A stretch of DNA of 64,000 nucleotides from Hyphomicrobiales bacterium (GTDB lineage Bacteria; Pseudomonadota; Alphaproteobacteria; Rhizobiales; Rhizobiaceae). The position numbers were made by a program, and so were the translations under genes. This document shows, in pieces, positions 54,178 to 64,000 of the stretch (position 1 is the stretch's first letter; every line of letters begins with the position of its first letter). The stretch lies in NCBI GenBank assembly GCA_900465685.1, contig UEGR01000007.1, positions 62,001 through 126,000 on the forward strand, given 5' to 3'. Below the pieces are notes generated by a model. The model saw only the letters and a list, made by a program, of their open reading frames with translations. It searched no databases and had not been told where the DNA came from.

Positions 54178-55923
54178 ATGGCAAAAAAAGCGACAGGGCA
54201 AAGCGCATCCGCAACCGAAGCCGTCACGACGGAGCAGATCAATCCTGCACCTGGACAGCCGAACCGGTATTGGCTGCAATCCTATCCGGCTGGTGTTCCC
54301 GCCGAGATTGATCTCAACCGCTCGATGTCCATCGGCGACATGATCACCACCGCCTGCCGCCAGTTTCCCGCCAATCCTGCCTTCACCTGCATGGGCAAGG
54401 ACCTGACCTATAAGGCGCTCGATGAGAATGCGCGGGCGCTCGCGGCATTCCTGCAATCGCGTGGTCTGGTCAAGGGCGACCGTGTCGCCATCATGATGCC
54501 GAACGTGCTGCAATATCCGATCGCCATCGCCGCCGTGCTGCGTGCCGGTTTTGTCGTGGTCAATGTTAATCCGCTCTATACACCGCGCGAACTGGAGCAC
54601 CAGCTGAACGATTCCGGCGCAAAGGCGCTGATCGTGCTGGAGAACTTCGCCGCGACCGTTGAAAAGACCCTGCCCTCTGTCAAGCTGTCGACCATCATCG
54701 TGGCGTCCATGGGCGATATGCTGGGCCTCAAGGGACACATCGTCAATCTGGTCGTGCGCAAGGTCAAGAAGATGGTTCCGGCCTGGAACCTTCCGGGTCA
54801 TGTCAGCTTCAAGGATGCTCTGGCACAGGGCAAGTCAAAGCCCTTCAATCCGGTTCCCGTCGAAGGATCGGACCTCGCCTTCCTGCAATATACCGGCGGC
54901 ACGACCGGCATTTCCAAAGGCGCGATGCTCACCCACAGCAACATTCTTGCCAATGTCGAGCAGATGGGCGTGTGGACCGAGGTGGCCTTCCGCATCAAGG
55001 GCAAGCCGAAAGCGCTGAACTATGTCTGCGCGCTGCCGCTCTATCACATCTTCGCGCTCACGGTGAATGCGATGCTGGGCATGAAGCTTGGCGCGCGCAA
55101 CATCCTGATCCCCAATCCGCGTGACATTCCGGGCTTCGTCAAGGAACTGAAGAAATATCCGTTCCACATCTTCCCCGGCCTCAACACGCTGTTCAACGGC
55201 CTGATGAACAATCCCGATTTCAAAACGCTGGATTTCAAGCCGCTGATCCTGACGCTCGGCGGCGGCATGGCCGTGCAACGCCCCGTGGCCGAACGCTGGC
55301 AGGAAATGACCGGCTGCCTGATCACCGAAGGCTATGGGCTTTCGGAAACCTCGCCGGTCGCCAGCGCCAATGCGCTGGACGCAACCGAGTTCAGCGGCAC
55401 GATCGGCCTGCCGATGCCATCAACCGACATCACCATTCGCGATGATGACGGCAATGATCTGCCGCTCGGCGAAGTCGGTGAAATCTGCGTGCGTGGCCCG
55501 CAGGTCATGAAAGGCTACTGGAACCGGCCCGACGAAACATCGCGCGCCATCATGCCCGACGGCTATTTCCGCACCGGCGACATGGGCTTCATGGACGAGC
55601 GCGGCTATACGAAGATCGTCGACCGCAAGAAGGACATGATCCTTGTCTCCGGTTTCAACGTTTATCCGAACGAGATCGAGGAAGTCGCGGCGGAACATCC
55701 GGGCATTGTGGAGTCGGCCGCCATCGGCGTTCCCAATGAACATTCCGGTGAAGTGGTGAAGCTCTATGTGGTGCGCCGCGATGCCAATCTGACAGCCGAT
55801 GACGTCAAGGCTTTCTGCGCTGAACGGCTGACCAACTACAAGCGTCCGCGCGAAATCGAATTCCGCGAAAGCCTGCCAAAGAGCAATGTGGGTAAAATCC
55901 TGCGCCGCGAATTGCGCGATTAG
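54178..55923 (+). CDS. fadD: Long-chain fatty-acid-CoA ligase
   Basis: A 581-residue AMP-forming acyl-CoA synthetase that activates long-chain fatty acids for beta-oxidation; cytoplasmic and membrane-associated. The ATP P-loop is LQYTGGTTGISKGAMLTHSN. EGYGLSETSPVA is the adenylate-binding A5 motif and GYFRTGDMGFMDERGY the A7/A8 region. DRKKDMILVSGFNVYPNEIE is the FACS signature, and KRPREIEFRESLPKSNVGKIL carries the catalytic Lys near the C-terminus. The N-terminus (MAKKATGQSASATEAVTTEQ) is a short disordered extension. A family A repeat lies upstream, and a remnant plus a terminator downstream. Confidence 0.94.
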   Translation: MAKKATGQSASATEAVTTEQINPAPGQPNRYWLQSYPAGVPAEIDLNRSMSIGDMITTACRQFPANPAFTCMGKDLTYKALDENARALAAFLQSRGLVKGDRVAIMMPNVLQYPIAIAAVLRAGFVVVNVNPLYTPRELEHQLNDSGAKALIVLENFAATVEKTLPSVKLSTIIVASMGDMLGLKGHIVNLVVRKVKKMVPAWNLPGHVSFKDALAQGKSKPFNPVPVEGSDLAFLQYTGGTTGISKGAMLTHSNILANVEQMGVWTEVAFRIKGKPKALNYVCALPLYHIFALTVNAMLGMKLGARNILIPNPRDIPGFVKELKKYPFHIFPGLNTLFNGLMNNPDFKTLDFKPLILTLGGGMAVQRPVAERWQEMTGCLITEGYGLSETSPVASANALDATEFSGTIGLPMPSTDITIRDDDGNDLPLGEVGEICVRGPQVMKGYWNRPDETSRAIMPDGYFRTGDMGFMDERGYTKIVDRKKDMILVSGFNVYPNEIEEVAAEHPGIVESAAIGVPNEHSGEVVKLYVVRRDANLTADDVKAFCAERLTNYKRPREIEFRESLPKSNVGKILRRELRD

Positions 55924-55977
55924 AGCGCCGATCTGATTGGATCAGAGCCGGGGTTTTCGCCCCGGCTTTTTTCTTTC
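55922..55977 (+). terminator. Intrinsic terminator after fadD, with a repeat remnant
   Basis: The fadD stop is followed at once by AGAGCGCCGATCTGATTGGA, a piece typical of family A repeats. Then comes a stem GCCGGGG/CCCCGGC with loop TTTTCG and TTTTTTC (about 55947-55977). The terminator part is sound; the repeat part is a fragment. Confidence 0.75.
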
Positions 55978-55979
55978 GA

Positions 55980-56609
55980 TCAGGCCGATGGCGGGGCGAG
56001 CGGCTGCACGATTTCCTGAAAGGGTGCGAGAGCCTCGCAGCGCCCGGCCAGACCTGCCAGCGCCGGATATTTCGTCGCATCGAACAGGCGCCCATGGGCC
56101 TCGCCAACAAAACGCAGTGCGCAGGCAACCGCTATATCCGCATGACCGATATCGGTGCCGAACCAGAACGGCGAACCGCGCAGGGCCAGATCGCTTTCCA
56201 GACCATCAAGCACGCGACCGATCTGCATTTCGCACCGCTCCACCCAGACCGGCGATTGCTCACTGCGCAGGAGGCCCTCATAGAGAAGGCTCACCGCCTT
56301 GTCGGCAAGCCCGGTGGCCAGCGCGCAAACCTTTAGCGCCTGACGCCGTTCTAAACCGTGCCCGGCAATCAGCGGTCTTCTGACTTCGGCAATCTCATCG
56401 AGATAATCGAGTATCGCCGCACTTTCGATCAGCACATCGCCATCGTCGAGAAGCAGGGTCGGCACCCGGCTGAGCGGGTTATATTCGGCCAGCCGGTCGC
56501 GGTCGCCGAATGTGGACCATGGCCAGTGCTCGAACGGCAGGCCGTAGAGGCGCATGGCGATTGCGACACGCCGCACAAAGGGAGAATCATACTGGCCGAT
56601 CAGGATCAT
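55980..56609 (-). CDS. Glutathione S-transferase family protein
   Basis: A 209-residue GST-like protein. The N-terminal thioredoxin-fold domain starts MILIGQYDSPFVRRVAIAMR and LYGLPFEHWPW, with Ser9 in the usual catalytic site. NPLSRVPTLLLDDGDVLIESAAILDYLDEI provides the cis-Pro (VPTL) and the glutathione-binding ES pair. The C-terminal helical domain has FWFGTDIGHADIAVACALRFV, a variant of the N-capping SxAD motif in which DIGHADIA keeps the Asp. Cytoplasmic; substrate unknown. ATG 56609 with a weak ribosome site. Convergent with fadD. Confidence 0.88.
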   Translation of the reverse strand: MILIGQYDSPFVRRVAIAMRLYGLPFEHWPWSTFGDRDRLAEYNPLSRVPTLLLDDGDVLIESAAILDYLDEIAEVRRPLIAGHGLERRQALKVCALATGLADKAVSLLYEGLLRSEQSPVWVERCEMQIGRVLDGLESDLALRGSPFWFGTDIGHADIAVACALRFVGEAHGRLFDATKYPALAGLAGRCEALAPFQEIVQPLAPPSA

Positions 56610-56720
56610 GGGCTTACGCTCGGATGAGGTTCTAACCCGGCCATGCTACCGCAAGACCCCACTTCCGCAAGGGTCACTGCGATGAATTCTTCTGAACGGA
56701 AGATCAGAAAACGGAAAGCT

Positions 56721-57470
56721 TTACGTTATGGCTTTCAGCAGTTCCGGCAGACCTGCAATGGAATCCAGCACCACATCCGCATGCGGTTCCAGCGCTTCAC
56801 GCGGGCTGTTGCCTGACAGGACGCCGACTGCAAGCCCCGCATCCGCCGCATGAGCGGTTTCGAGATCGTGCAGATTATCCCCCACCATCGCTATTTCACG
56901 CGGCTGAAGCCCCAGCTTTTCCGCGAAATGCAGCAACGGATCGGGATAGGGTTTTGGCCGTGCCGCCGTGTCATAGCCGATGATCACGTCGAAGAAGCCC
57001 TCGATGCCGAGCGCCTTGGCGGTCGCATGGGCGCCCGCCTCGGAATCATTCGTCGCAATGCCGAGCCGATAGCCCATGCCGCGCAGTGCTTCCAGCGTTT
57101 CGCGCAGACCTTCGATGGCGACTGCCGAACGCGCGCCCTCCTCAACCGCATAGCGGTCATATTCACCGATCACACTGCGCAAATCCGCCTTGTCCAGTTC
57201 CGGATGCCAGAGCGAGACGATATCTTCCACCGTGCCAGCCGCAATCACCGAATTGGCGCGAAAGCGCTTTGCCGCCCAGTCATAGCCGCCAGCATCGAGC
57301 AGGGAGCGAGCATGCTGCTCACCGCCCTCTCCCAAGCGCTGGGCCGAGCGCTGCGCCAATGTCCACGACACTGAAAACCAGGTGCGGTCGAAATCGATCA
57401 GCGTACCGTCCTTGTCGAAAAGAACAGCACGGATTTCTTTCAGGCGATCAGCCAAGGGCGTCGCACTCAT
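56721..57470 (-). CDS. HAD-superfamily hydrolase, phosphoglycolate-phosphatase-like
   Basis: A 249-residue haloacid dehalogenase-type phosphatase with all four motifs: I in AVLFDKDGTLIDFDRTWF (DKDGT), II in LGIATNDSEAG (TND), III the Lys in AARPKPYPDPLL, and IV in IAMVGDNLHDLETAHAADA (GDNLHD). An alpha-helical cap sits between motifs I and II, like PGP/Gph members. The substrate may be 2-phosphoglycolate or another small phosphomonoester. Its start overlaps the stop of the upstream aspartoacylase-family gene (ATGA), so the two are translationally coupled and may share a pathway. Confidence 0.9.
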   Translation of the reverse strand: MSATPLADRLKEIRAVLFDKDGTLIDFDRTWFSVSWTLAQRSAQRLGEGGEQHARSLLDAGGYDWAAKRFRANSVIAAGTVEDIVSLWHPELDKADLRSVIGEYDRYAVEEGARSAVAIEGLRETLEALRGMGYRLGIATNDSEAGAHATAKALGIEGFFDVIIGYDTAARPKPYPDPLLHFAEKLGLQPREIAMVGDNLHDLETAHAADAGLAVGVLSGNSPREALEPHADVVLDSIAGLPELLKAIT

Positions 57471-58528
57471 GCTTCGAGCGCGCCTGCACGCTTCTTGACG
57501 GAAGACGGCTTCGCGCCGAGCAGTTTCAGAAGATCATCCCCCCGGCGCACATAGCGCAGTGAGCGGCGCGTCAGGATGCGACCGGCCTGCGGGGCGGTCA
57601 TGACGATATCGTGTTCCGGTTCGCCCGGCACGGTGACGATCGTGACAAGCTTTGCGCCTGCTTCAACCACATCGCCCGGTTCGACATGGAAGAACACCAT
57701 GCCGCCTTGCGGCGCACGGACCATTTCGACATTCGAGAGCGGCGAGATGAGCCCCTTATAGTCGAGGTCGAGCTTGACGCTCTCGTCGCGAATGACGCCG
57801 CGATGCACGAGGAACTTATAGAGACCTTCCCCGTCGCCCTTGCCCATATCGGCATAAACGTCGGTCAGGCCGCGGAATTCCACCGTGGTCACTGCGCGGC
57901 GCTTCATATTGCGCTTGTCTTTCGGCAGTTGCAGAACGGGATGCGCGCAGGCTTCCTCGAAGGCAGCGTCAGCTGTGGTGTCCCAGGCAAGGATTGCCGT
58001 GGAATTGAGCGCGACGGCCAGATCCTTCATGTCGTCCACGAAATCATCCGCGATATAGACATAGTTTTCGCTCTCGTCGTCGCAATGCAGATCGAGCACG
58101 ATGTCGTTCGGCAGAGCGAGTTTCAGAAGCGTCGCCTTGAGGCGCTTGGCCAGCGCTTCCGGCGCATCGGGACCGGGCAGTTCCGATGTGTCGAAGTCGG
58201 GCAGAAGCGGGAATGCGCGATTGAAATTCACCGCCGAGAACATCTCGAAACGGCCCTGATGCTGATAGGTCTGCCATTGGTTCGAGCCAATCGGGTTGGC
58301 CTGCGGCACCACGGTGATGTTGCCCAGAATGCGGCCTTCTTCGCCGGCCTTTTTGAGCATAGGGATGAGGAAATGAAGTGCGGCTTGCCCCGGCAGTTCC
58401 GAACCGTGCAGCGAGGATTGCAGATAAGCGGTCGGCGCATCGCCGCCCTTGCCCGCAAAGCGCAGCACGCGCAGTTCGATGGCATTGCCCGGTACGTCGC
58501 CCGCAAATTTGATGATCTCGGTCTTCAT
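57467..58528 (-). CDS. Succinylglutamate desuccinylase/aspartoacylase family hydrolase
   Basis: A zinc-dependent deacylase of about 353 residues (M14-like fold). The metal site is seen in QSSLHGSELPGQAALHFLIP (His and Glu) and in IVLDLHCDDESENYVY (His). FNRAF (NFNRAFPLL) carries the Arg-containing substrate loop. The C-terminal half has the usual biotinyl-like beta-barrel domain (GGMVFFHVEPGDVVEAGAKL). ATG 58528 is chosen because GGGACGAG lies in front; another ATG four codons upstream (58540) lacks a site. It is coupled to the HAD phosphatase gene downstream. The acyl-amino-acid substrate is unknown, and N-acyl ectoine or aspartate derivatives are possible. Confidence 0.87.
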   Translation of the reverse strand: MKTEIIKFAGDVPGNAIELRVLRFAGKGGDAPTAYLQSSLHGSELPGQAALHFLIPMLKKAGEEGRILGNITVVPQANPIGSNQWQTYQHQGRFEMFSAVNFNRAFPLLPDFDTSELPGPDAPEALAKRLKATLLKLALPNDIVLDLHCDDESENYVYIADDFVDDMKDLAVALNSTAILAWDTTADAAFEEACAHPVLQLPKDKRNMKRRAVTTVEFRGLTDVYADMGKGDGEGLYKFLVHRGVIRDESVKLDLDYKGLISPLSNVEMVRAPQGGMVFFHVEPGDVVEAGAKLVTIVTVPGEPEHDIVMTAPQAGRILTRRSLRYVRRGDDLLKLLGAKPSSVKKRAGALEA

Positions 58529-58556
58529 GTCTCGTCCCATTTCATTTTATACGAAT

Positions 58557-58585
58557 GGAGCCGGGTCTGGTACAAACCCGGCTCC
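58557..58585 (-). terminator. Possible terminator between pgi and the aspartoacylase-family gene
   Basis: A perfect stem GGAGCCGGGT / ACCCGGCTCC with loop CTGGTACAA lies about 30 bases past the pgi stop; the T-tract on the minus strand is weak. Confidence 0.55.
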
Positions 58586-58615
58586 ACATCATTTCTATTA
58601 CGCAGGATTATGCCG

Positions 58616-60265
<1,650 letters not shown>

Positions 60266-60423
60266 GATGCTACTCCCGAATCAAATCGATTTAATCGCGG
60301 ATATTAGGGCAGTTTAAGAAAGAATGCGGCGATTAAATAACCGAAACTTCCTATTTGGATAGATTGCCATATACATCTTATCAATCAAATTACATTGATA
60401 GCAGGACGCGTCTGGAGCAAAGC

Positions 60424-60882
60424 ATGGACCTGACCGGCGAAGAACGCATAGCAGCGCCAAGACAGGCGGTGTGGGACGCGCTGAACGACATTGAGACGCT
60501 GAGAGACTGCATACCCGGCTGCGAGGACATCGAGCGTCTCTCGCCAACTGAAATCCGCGCCGCGCTCAAGGTCAATCTTGGCATTATCAAAGTCCGGTTT
60601 CACGGCATGCTGGAACTGTCCAACATGAACCCACCTGCCTCCTATACGATTTCCGGCCATGGCGAGGGTTCGATTGCCGGTTTTGCCCATGGCGTGACCG
60701 ATGTAACGCTGACCGAAGATGGCGACGACACCATCCTCTCCTATGCCATACGCGGCGATGCGGGCGGCAAGATCGCCCAGCTCGGCACCCGGCTGCTCGG
60801 CTCTGTCGCGCGCAAGGTCGCAGACCGGTTCTTTACCAATATTGCCGAAGCCGCATCCGGCAAAGCGGCAAAAACCGCATAA
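60424..60882 (+). CDS. CoxG-like SRPBCC family protein
   Basis: A 152-residue protein of the START/SRPBCC fold, closest in pattern to CoxG (carbon monoxide dehydrogenase subunit G) proteins. It starts MDLTGEERIAAPRQAVWDAL with NDIETLRDCIPGCEDIERLSP, the family's opening with the conserved CIPG. FHGMLELSNMNPPASYTISGHGEGSIAGFAHG follows. In carboxydotrophs CoxG helps anchor the dehydrogenase, but many bacteria carry solo copies. No CO dehydrogenase genes are near, so the name marks only the fold. ATG 60424 has GGAG seven bases upstream; the frame extends 5' without support. Confidence 0.88.
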   Translation: MDLTGEERIAAPRQAVWDALNDIETLRDCIPGCEDIERLSPTEIRAALKVNLGIIKVRFHGMLELSNMNPPASYTISGHGEGSIAGFAHGVTDVTLTEDGDDTILSYAIRGDAGGKIAQLGTRLLGSVARKVADRFFTNIAEAASGKAAKTA

Positions 60883-61262
60883 TTTCAAATAGCTCTTCAG
60901 CTTAAACTCACGTGCCTTGCGGCACGCGATTCTGGACGTTCTATGCGTACCGCATTTCCGAACGCAAAACCGTTTCACACTTTTGCTGGAAATGCTCGGG
61001 AATCATAAATTGACCAGATGATAAAAAATTTGACCTTCCGAAAAAATCTGTCATCCTACCCTTAACCGGAGCAGGCAACAGCAAGATTGCAGCCCGGACA
61101 TGAGCGGCATTGCGCAAAGGGAACCCGCATGTCGCATAGAGCACCGAGGCGTCCACAGGGACGCACAAAGGTCGCTCTGAAGCATTTCTACGCATCGTGA
61201 TTTCCAAAGATCGATCCCGATTTTTGGGCCAATACTGTAGATAAAAATGGGAGATGCGATCC
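60883..61262. other. Intergenic region before the preTA operon
   Basis: A 380-base spacer. It holds a family A repeat (60950-60998) near its left end. The remainder up to the preT start likely carries the operon promoter; I could not assign boxes with confidence. Confidence 0.5.
60950..60998. repeat. Dispersed palindromic repeat, family A
   Basis: CGCATTTCCGAACGCAAAAC, CGTTTCACACTTTTGCTGGA, AATGCTCGG; the arms GCATTTCC and GGAAATGC pair. Same core as the copies at 18978 and 54043. Confidence 0.8.
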
Positions 61263-62786
61263 ATGAATCCTTCCACAAGGGGATCCGCAGGCAGTTCATC
61301 CATTGATGCAGAAGCGGGCCACACGCCTGACATTCACGGCGCGCGCCTTGCGGCCGGTGAATATGCGCATGTGTTTGACGATCTGCATCCGCCGCTGACG
61401 CGGCACGAAGCCATTGTCGAATCCGACCGTTGCTATTTCTGCTATGACGCGCCGTGCATGAATGCCTGCCCGACGGGCATCGACATTCCGATGTTTATTC
61501 GGCAGATCAATGCAGGCAATCCGGTCGGCGCGGCCAAAACCATCCTGAACGAAAACATTCTCGGCGGCATGTGCGCCCGCGTCTGCCCCACCGAAACGCT
61601 GTGCGAAGAAGTCTGCGTGCGCGAAACGGCTGAGGGCAAGCCAGTCAAGATCGGCAATCTGCAACGCTACGCCACCGATGTTCTGATGGCCGAAGGCAAG
61701 CAGCCCTTCAAGCGCGGACCAGAAACCGGCAAGCATATCGCCGTGGTCGGCGCTGGTCCTGCCGGTCTTTCCGCTGCGCACCGTCTGGCCATGAAAGGCC
61801 ATCAGGTCACCGTGTTCGAGGCGCGCGCCAAGGGCGGCGGCCTCAACGAATATGGTATTGCGGCCTACAAGACCGTCAACAATTTCGCCCAGCGCGAACT
61901 GGAATTCGTGCTGGAAATCGGCGGTATCACCGTCGAATACAACCAGACACTGGGCCAGGATATTACCATCGAAGCGCTGAAGGCGGGCCACGATGCGGTG
62001 TTCCTCGGCATGGGTCTGCCGGGCGTGAACGATCTTGGCCTTGCTGGCGAAGATGCACCCAATGTTCTCGACGCGGTCGATTACATCGCCAATCTGCGTC
62101 AGGCGAAGGACCTCTCCACCCTCCCCGTCGGTCGCAATGTGGTCGTCATCGGCGGCGGCATGACGGCAATCGACGTCGCGATCCAGACCAAGAAGCTTGG
62201 CGCGGAAAATGTCACCGTCGTCTATCGGCGCGGTCAGGAAAGCATGAATGCCAGCGCCTATGAACAGGAACTGGCGCAGATCCACGGCGTCGTGATCCGG
62301 CATTGGCTGCAACCCCATGCGCTGGAACGCAGCGGCGACGGCATCGTCCATGCCGTGACCTTTGAATATACCGGCAATCAGGACGGCAAATTGGTCGGGA
62401 CGGGCGACTATCTGACGCTTGAAGCGGATCAGGTCTTCAAGGCTATCGGCCAGACATTCGATCCAGAACCGCTGCGCGGCTCCGGTATCGGCATGGCCAA
62501 GGGCCGGATCAGTGCGGATGCGGAAGGCCGCACCTCGGTTGAAGGCATCTGGGCGGGGGGCGACTGCGTTGCCGGCGGCAAGGACCTGACGGTCGCATCG
62601 GTCGAGGCGGGCAAGGTTGCCGCCGAGTCGATCCATGCAGCGCTGACACGGCGTCCGCAGCCAGTGGAAGGCTTCGCAGAAGCCGTGCTTTCCGGCGGCG
62701 CGCACCACACGACAGCATCCCCGCGGGACAGAAGCGTCCCGTCCGATCAATGGGCAACGACCCAGCTTGGCAACGAGCAAGGCTGA
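61263..62786 (+). CDS. preT: NAD-dependent dihydropyrimidine dehydrogenase subunit PreT
   Basis: The NAD/FAD subunit of the enzyme that reduces uracil and thymine to their dihydro forms, the first step of reductive pyrimidine breakdown; about 507 residues. The N-terminal part has an iron-sulfur binding domain with CYFCYDAPCMNACPTGIDIP and CARVCPTETLCEEVC. The FAD-binding Rossmann loop is in IAVVGAGPAGLSAAHRLAMK, the NAD-binding loop in NVVVIGGGMTAIDVAIQT, and the C-terminal FAD-contact segment in GIWAGGDCVAGGKDL. ATG 61263 is chosen over an upstream ATG at 61254. preA starts 13 bases after its stop with a strong ribosome site. Confidence 0.9.
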   Translation: MNPSTRGSAGSSSIDAEAGHTPDIHGARLAAGEYAHVFDDLHPPLTRHEAIVESDRCYFCYDAPCMNACPTGIDIPMFIRQINAGNPVGAAKTILNENILGGMCARVCPTETLCEEVCVRETAEGKPVKIGNLQRYATDVLMAEGKQPFKRGPETGKHIAVVGAGPAGLSAAHRLAMKGHQVTVFEARAKGGGLNEYGIAAYKTVNNFAQRELEFVLEIGGITVEYNQTLGQDITIEALKAGHDAVFLGMGLPGVNDLGLAGEDAPNVLDAVDYIANLRQAKDLSTLPVGRNVVVIGGGMTAIDVAIQTKKLGAENVTVVYRRGQESMNASAYEQELAQIHGVVIRHWLQPHALERSGDGIVHAVTFEYTGNQDGKLVGTGDYLTLEADQVFKAIGQTFDPEPLRGSGIGMAKGRISADAEGRTSVEGIWAGGDCVAGGKDLTVASVEAGKVAAESIHAALTRRPQPVEGFAEAVLSGGAHHTTASPRDRSVPSDQWATTQLGNEQG

Positions 62787-62799
62787 GGAGGTTCAAGAC

Positions 62800-64000
62800 A
62801 TGGCTGATCTTTCAACGAATTTTCTCGGCATCAAATCACCCAATCCTTTCTGGCTGGCTTCGGCCCCGCCGACCGACAAGGCCTATAATGTGGAGCGCGC
62901 CTTCAAGGCGGGCTGGGGCGGCGTCGTGTGGAAGACGCTGGGTTCGGAAGGCCCACCAGTGGTCAATGTCAACGGCCCGCGCTATGGCGCGATCCATGGC
63001 GCAGACAGGCGACTTCTCGGCCTCAACAATATCGAGCTGATCACCGACCGCCCGCTGGAGGTCAATCTGCGCGAGATGAAAGAGGTGAAGATGCGCTGGC
63101 CGGACCGCGCGTTGATTGCCTCAATCATGGTGCCTTGCGAAGAGGAAGCCTGGAAGGCGATCCTGCCTCTGGTCGAGGAAACCGGCGCGGACGGCATCGA
63201 ACTGAACTTCGGCTGCCCGCATGGCATGAGCGAACGCGGCATGGGTGCGGCTGTCGGTCAGGTACCGGAATATGTCGCCATGGTCGTCAAATGGTGCAAG
63301 CAATATAGCCGCATGCCGGTGATCACCAAGCTGACGCCCAACATCACCGACATTCGCAAGCCAGCCCGCGGCGCTCATGCAGCGGGTACGGATGCCGTAT
63401 CGCTGATCAACACGATCAACTCCATCGTCTCGGTCGATCTCGACCGCATGTCGCCGGTGCCGTCGATTGACGGTCGCGGCAGCCATGGCGGCTATTGCGG
63501 CCCGGCGGTGAAGCCCATCGCGCTCAACATGGTGGCAGAAATCGCCCGCGATCCCGAAACCCACGGCCTGCCGATTTCAGGCATTGGCGGCATCACGACA
63601 TGGCGCGATGCGGCAGAGTTCATCGCGCTCGGTTGCGGCACGGTGCAAGTCTGTACGGCGGCCATGACCTACGGGTTCAAGGTCGTGGAAGAAATGATCG
63701 ACGGTCTGTCGGACTGGATGGATTCGAAGGGCTATGAAACGCTCGACGATTTCCGCGGCATGGCCGTGCCGCAGGTTTCAGACTGGCAATATCTGAACCT
63801 GAACTATGTCACCAAGGCGCGCATCGATCAGGATCTCTGCATCAAGTGCGGTCGCTGTCACATTGCCTGCGAGGACACTTCGCATCAGGCAATCACCAAT
63901 CTCGTCAATGGCGCGCGCCATTTCGAGGTGATCGATGAGGAATGCGTGGGCTGCAATCTCTGCGTCAATGTCTGCCCGGTCGAGGACTGCATCACCATGG
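62800..64000 (+). CDS. preA: NAD-dependent dihydropyrimidine dehydrogenase subunit PreA, 3' end missing
   Basis: The FMN/iron-sulfur subunit partnering PreT. The first 400 codons are present and the frame is still open at the window end. It begins MADLSTNFLGIKSPNPFWLA, the dihydroorotate-dehydrogenase-like FMN barrel (GIELNFGCPHGMSERGMGAA, ITKLTPNITDI, and ISGIGGITTWRDAAEFIALG). A C-terminal ferredoxin domain has CIKCGRCHIACED and CVGCNLCVNVCPVEDC, two 4Fe-4S clusters. ATG 62800 has GAGGAGG nine bases upstream. Hydantoinase and amidohydrolase genes of the same pathway would be expected just beyond the window. Confidence 0.94.
   Translation, partial: MADLSTNFLGIKSPNPFWLASAPPTDKAYNVERAFKAGWGGVVWKTLGSEGPPVVNVNGPRYGAIHGADRRLLGLNNIELITDRPLEVNLREMKEVKMRWPDRALIASIMVPCEEEAWKAILPLVEETGADGIELNFGCPHGMSERGMGAAVGQVPEYVAMVVKWCKQYSRMPVITKLTPNITDIRKPARGAHAAGTDAVSLINTINSIVSVDLDRMSPVPSIDGRGSHGGYCGPAVKPIALNMVAEIARDPETHGLPISGIGGITTWRDAAEFIALGCGTVQVCTAAMTYGFKVVEEMIDGLSDWMDSKGYETLDDFRGMAVPQVSDWQYLNLNYVTKARIDQDLCIKCGRCHIACEDTSHQAITNLVNGARHFEVIDEECVGCNLCVNVCPVEDCITM

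Noticed and set aside
61296-62780. A 494-codon open frame on the minus strand
   Set aside because: Antisense to preT, which has clear iron-sulfur, FAD and NAD motifs.

Overview
The window reads as chromosomal DNA of an alphaproteobacterium of the order Hyphomicrobiales, most likely Brucella in the broad sense (including former Ochrobactrum). The reasons are: a gcrA gene with GANTC sites upstream; the block dcd-metZ-apaG-hslO-argF-argD, which I recognise from rhizobia and Brucella; a SAM-II riboswitch before metZ; a bepD-bepE/bepR type RND efflux locus; and an octamer repeat whose unit (ACTGCCCT, complement AGGGCAGT) is the one used in Brucella HOOF-Print typing. Genes are densely packed on both strands, GC-rich, and mostly complete. 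I saw no rRNA, tRNA, CRISPR array, prophage or transposase gene.

Layout. 1-5328: glycan-modification genes (partial glycosyltransferase, GT25, polysaccharide deacetylase, an AT-richer FkbM methyltransferase/DUF616 fusion, GT2). 5692-13403: hemA behind an FNR/FixK-type box, an aminotransferase, mscL, then a very large transporter-like hybrid histidine kinase facing a LuxR-type response regulator. 13779-21719: housekeeping and small genes (pip, DUF952, pyrD, a MATE exporter, a CAP-domain protein, DUF6460, a GlxA-type regulator, dcd). 21921-28472: metZ under a SAM-II riboswitch, apaG, the hslO/argF/argD operon with a possible leaderless leader peptide over a terminator, and gcrA.

28614-42310: a surface or exopolysaccharide locus. 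A five-gene minus-strand operon (Wzz-like co-polymerase, O-antigen-ligase-type membrane protein, polysaccharide deacetylase, two GT4 enzymes) diverges from a flippase/GNAT pair. That pair converges on a secreted TIM-barrel glycosidase gene coupled to a GT2 gene, and a CelD-like GNAT follows. Together these could assemble, acylate, trim and export one polysaccharide, but no priming transferase or outer-membrane exporter is present in the window.

42366-64000: phoR and ppk2 (phosphate and polyphosphate), a CesA-like GT2 overlapping ppk2 tail to tail, a periplasmic binding protein, a 55-residue membrane protein, the bepD/bepE pump with its TetR repressor, fadD, a GST, a HAD phosphatase coupled to an aspartoacylase-family enzyme, pgi, a CoxG-like protein, and the start of a reductive pyrimidine catabolism operon (preT, preA; preA runs off the window end).

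The intergenic spaces carry three families of palindromic repeats, one degraded and dispersed, one about 143 bp with terminal inverted repeats, and one about 167 bp made of two hairpins, plus an inverted pair of octamer arrays. The most unusual candidates are the leaderless attenuator-like leader of argD, the two-hairpin repeat, the polysaccharide locus as a unit, and the FkbM-DUF616 fusion.
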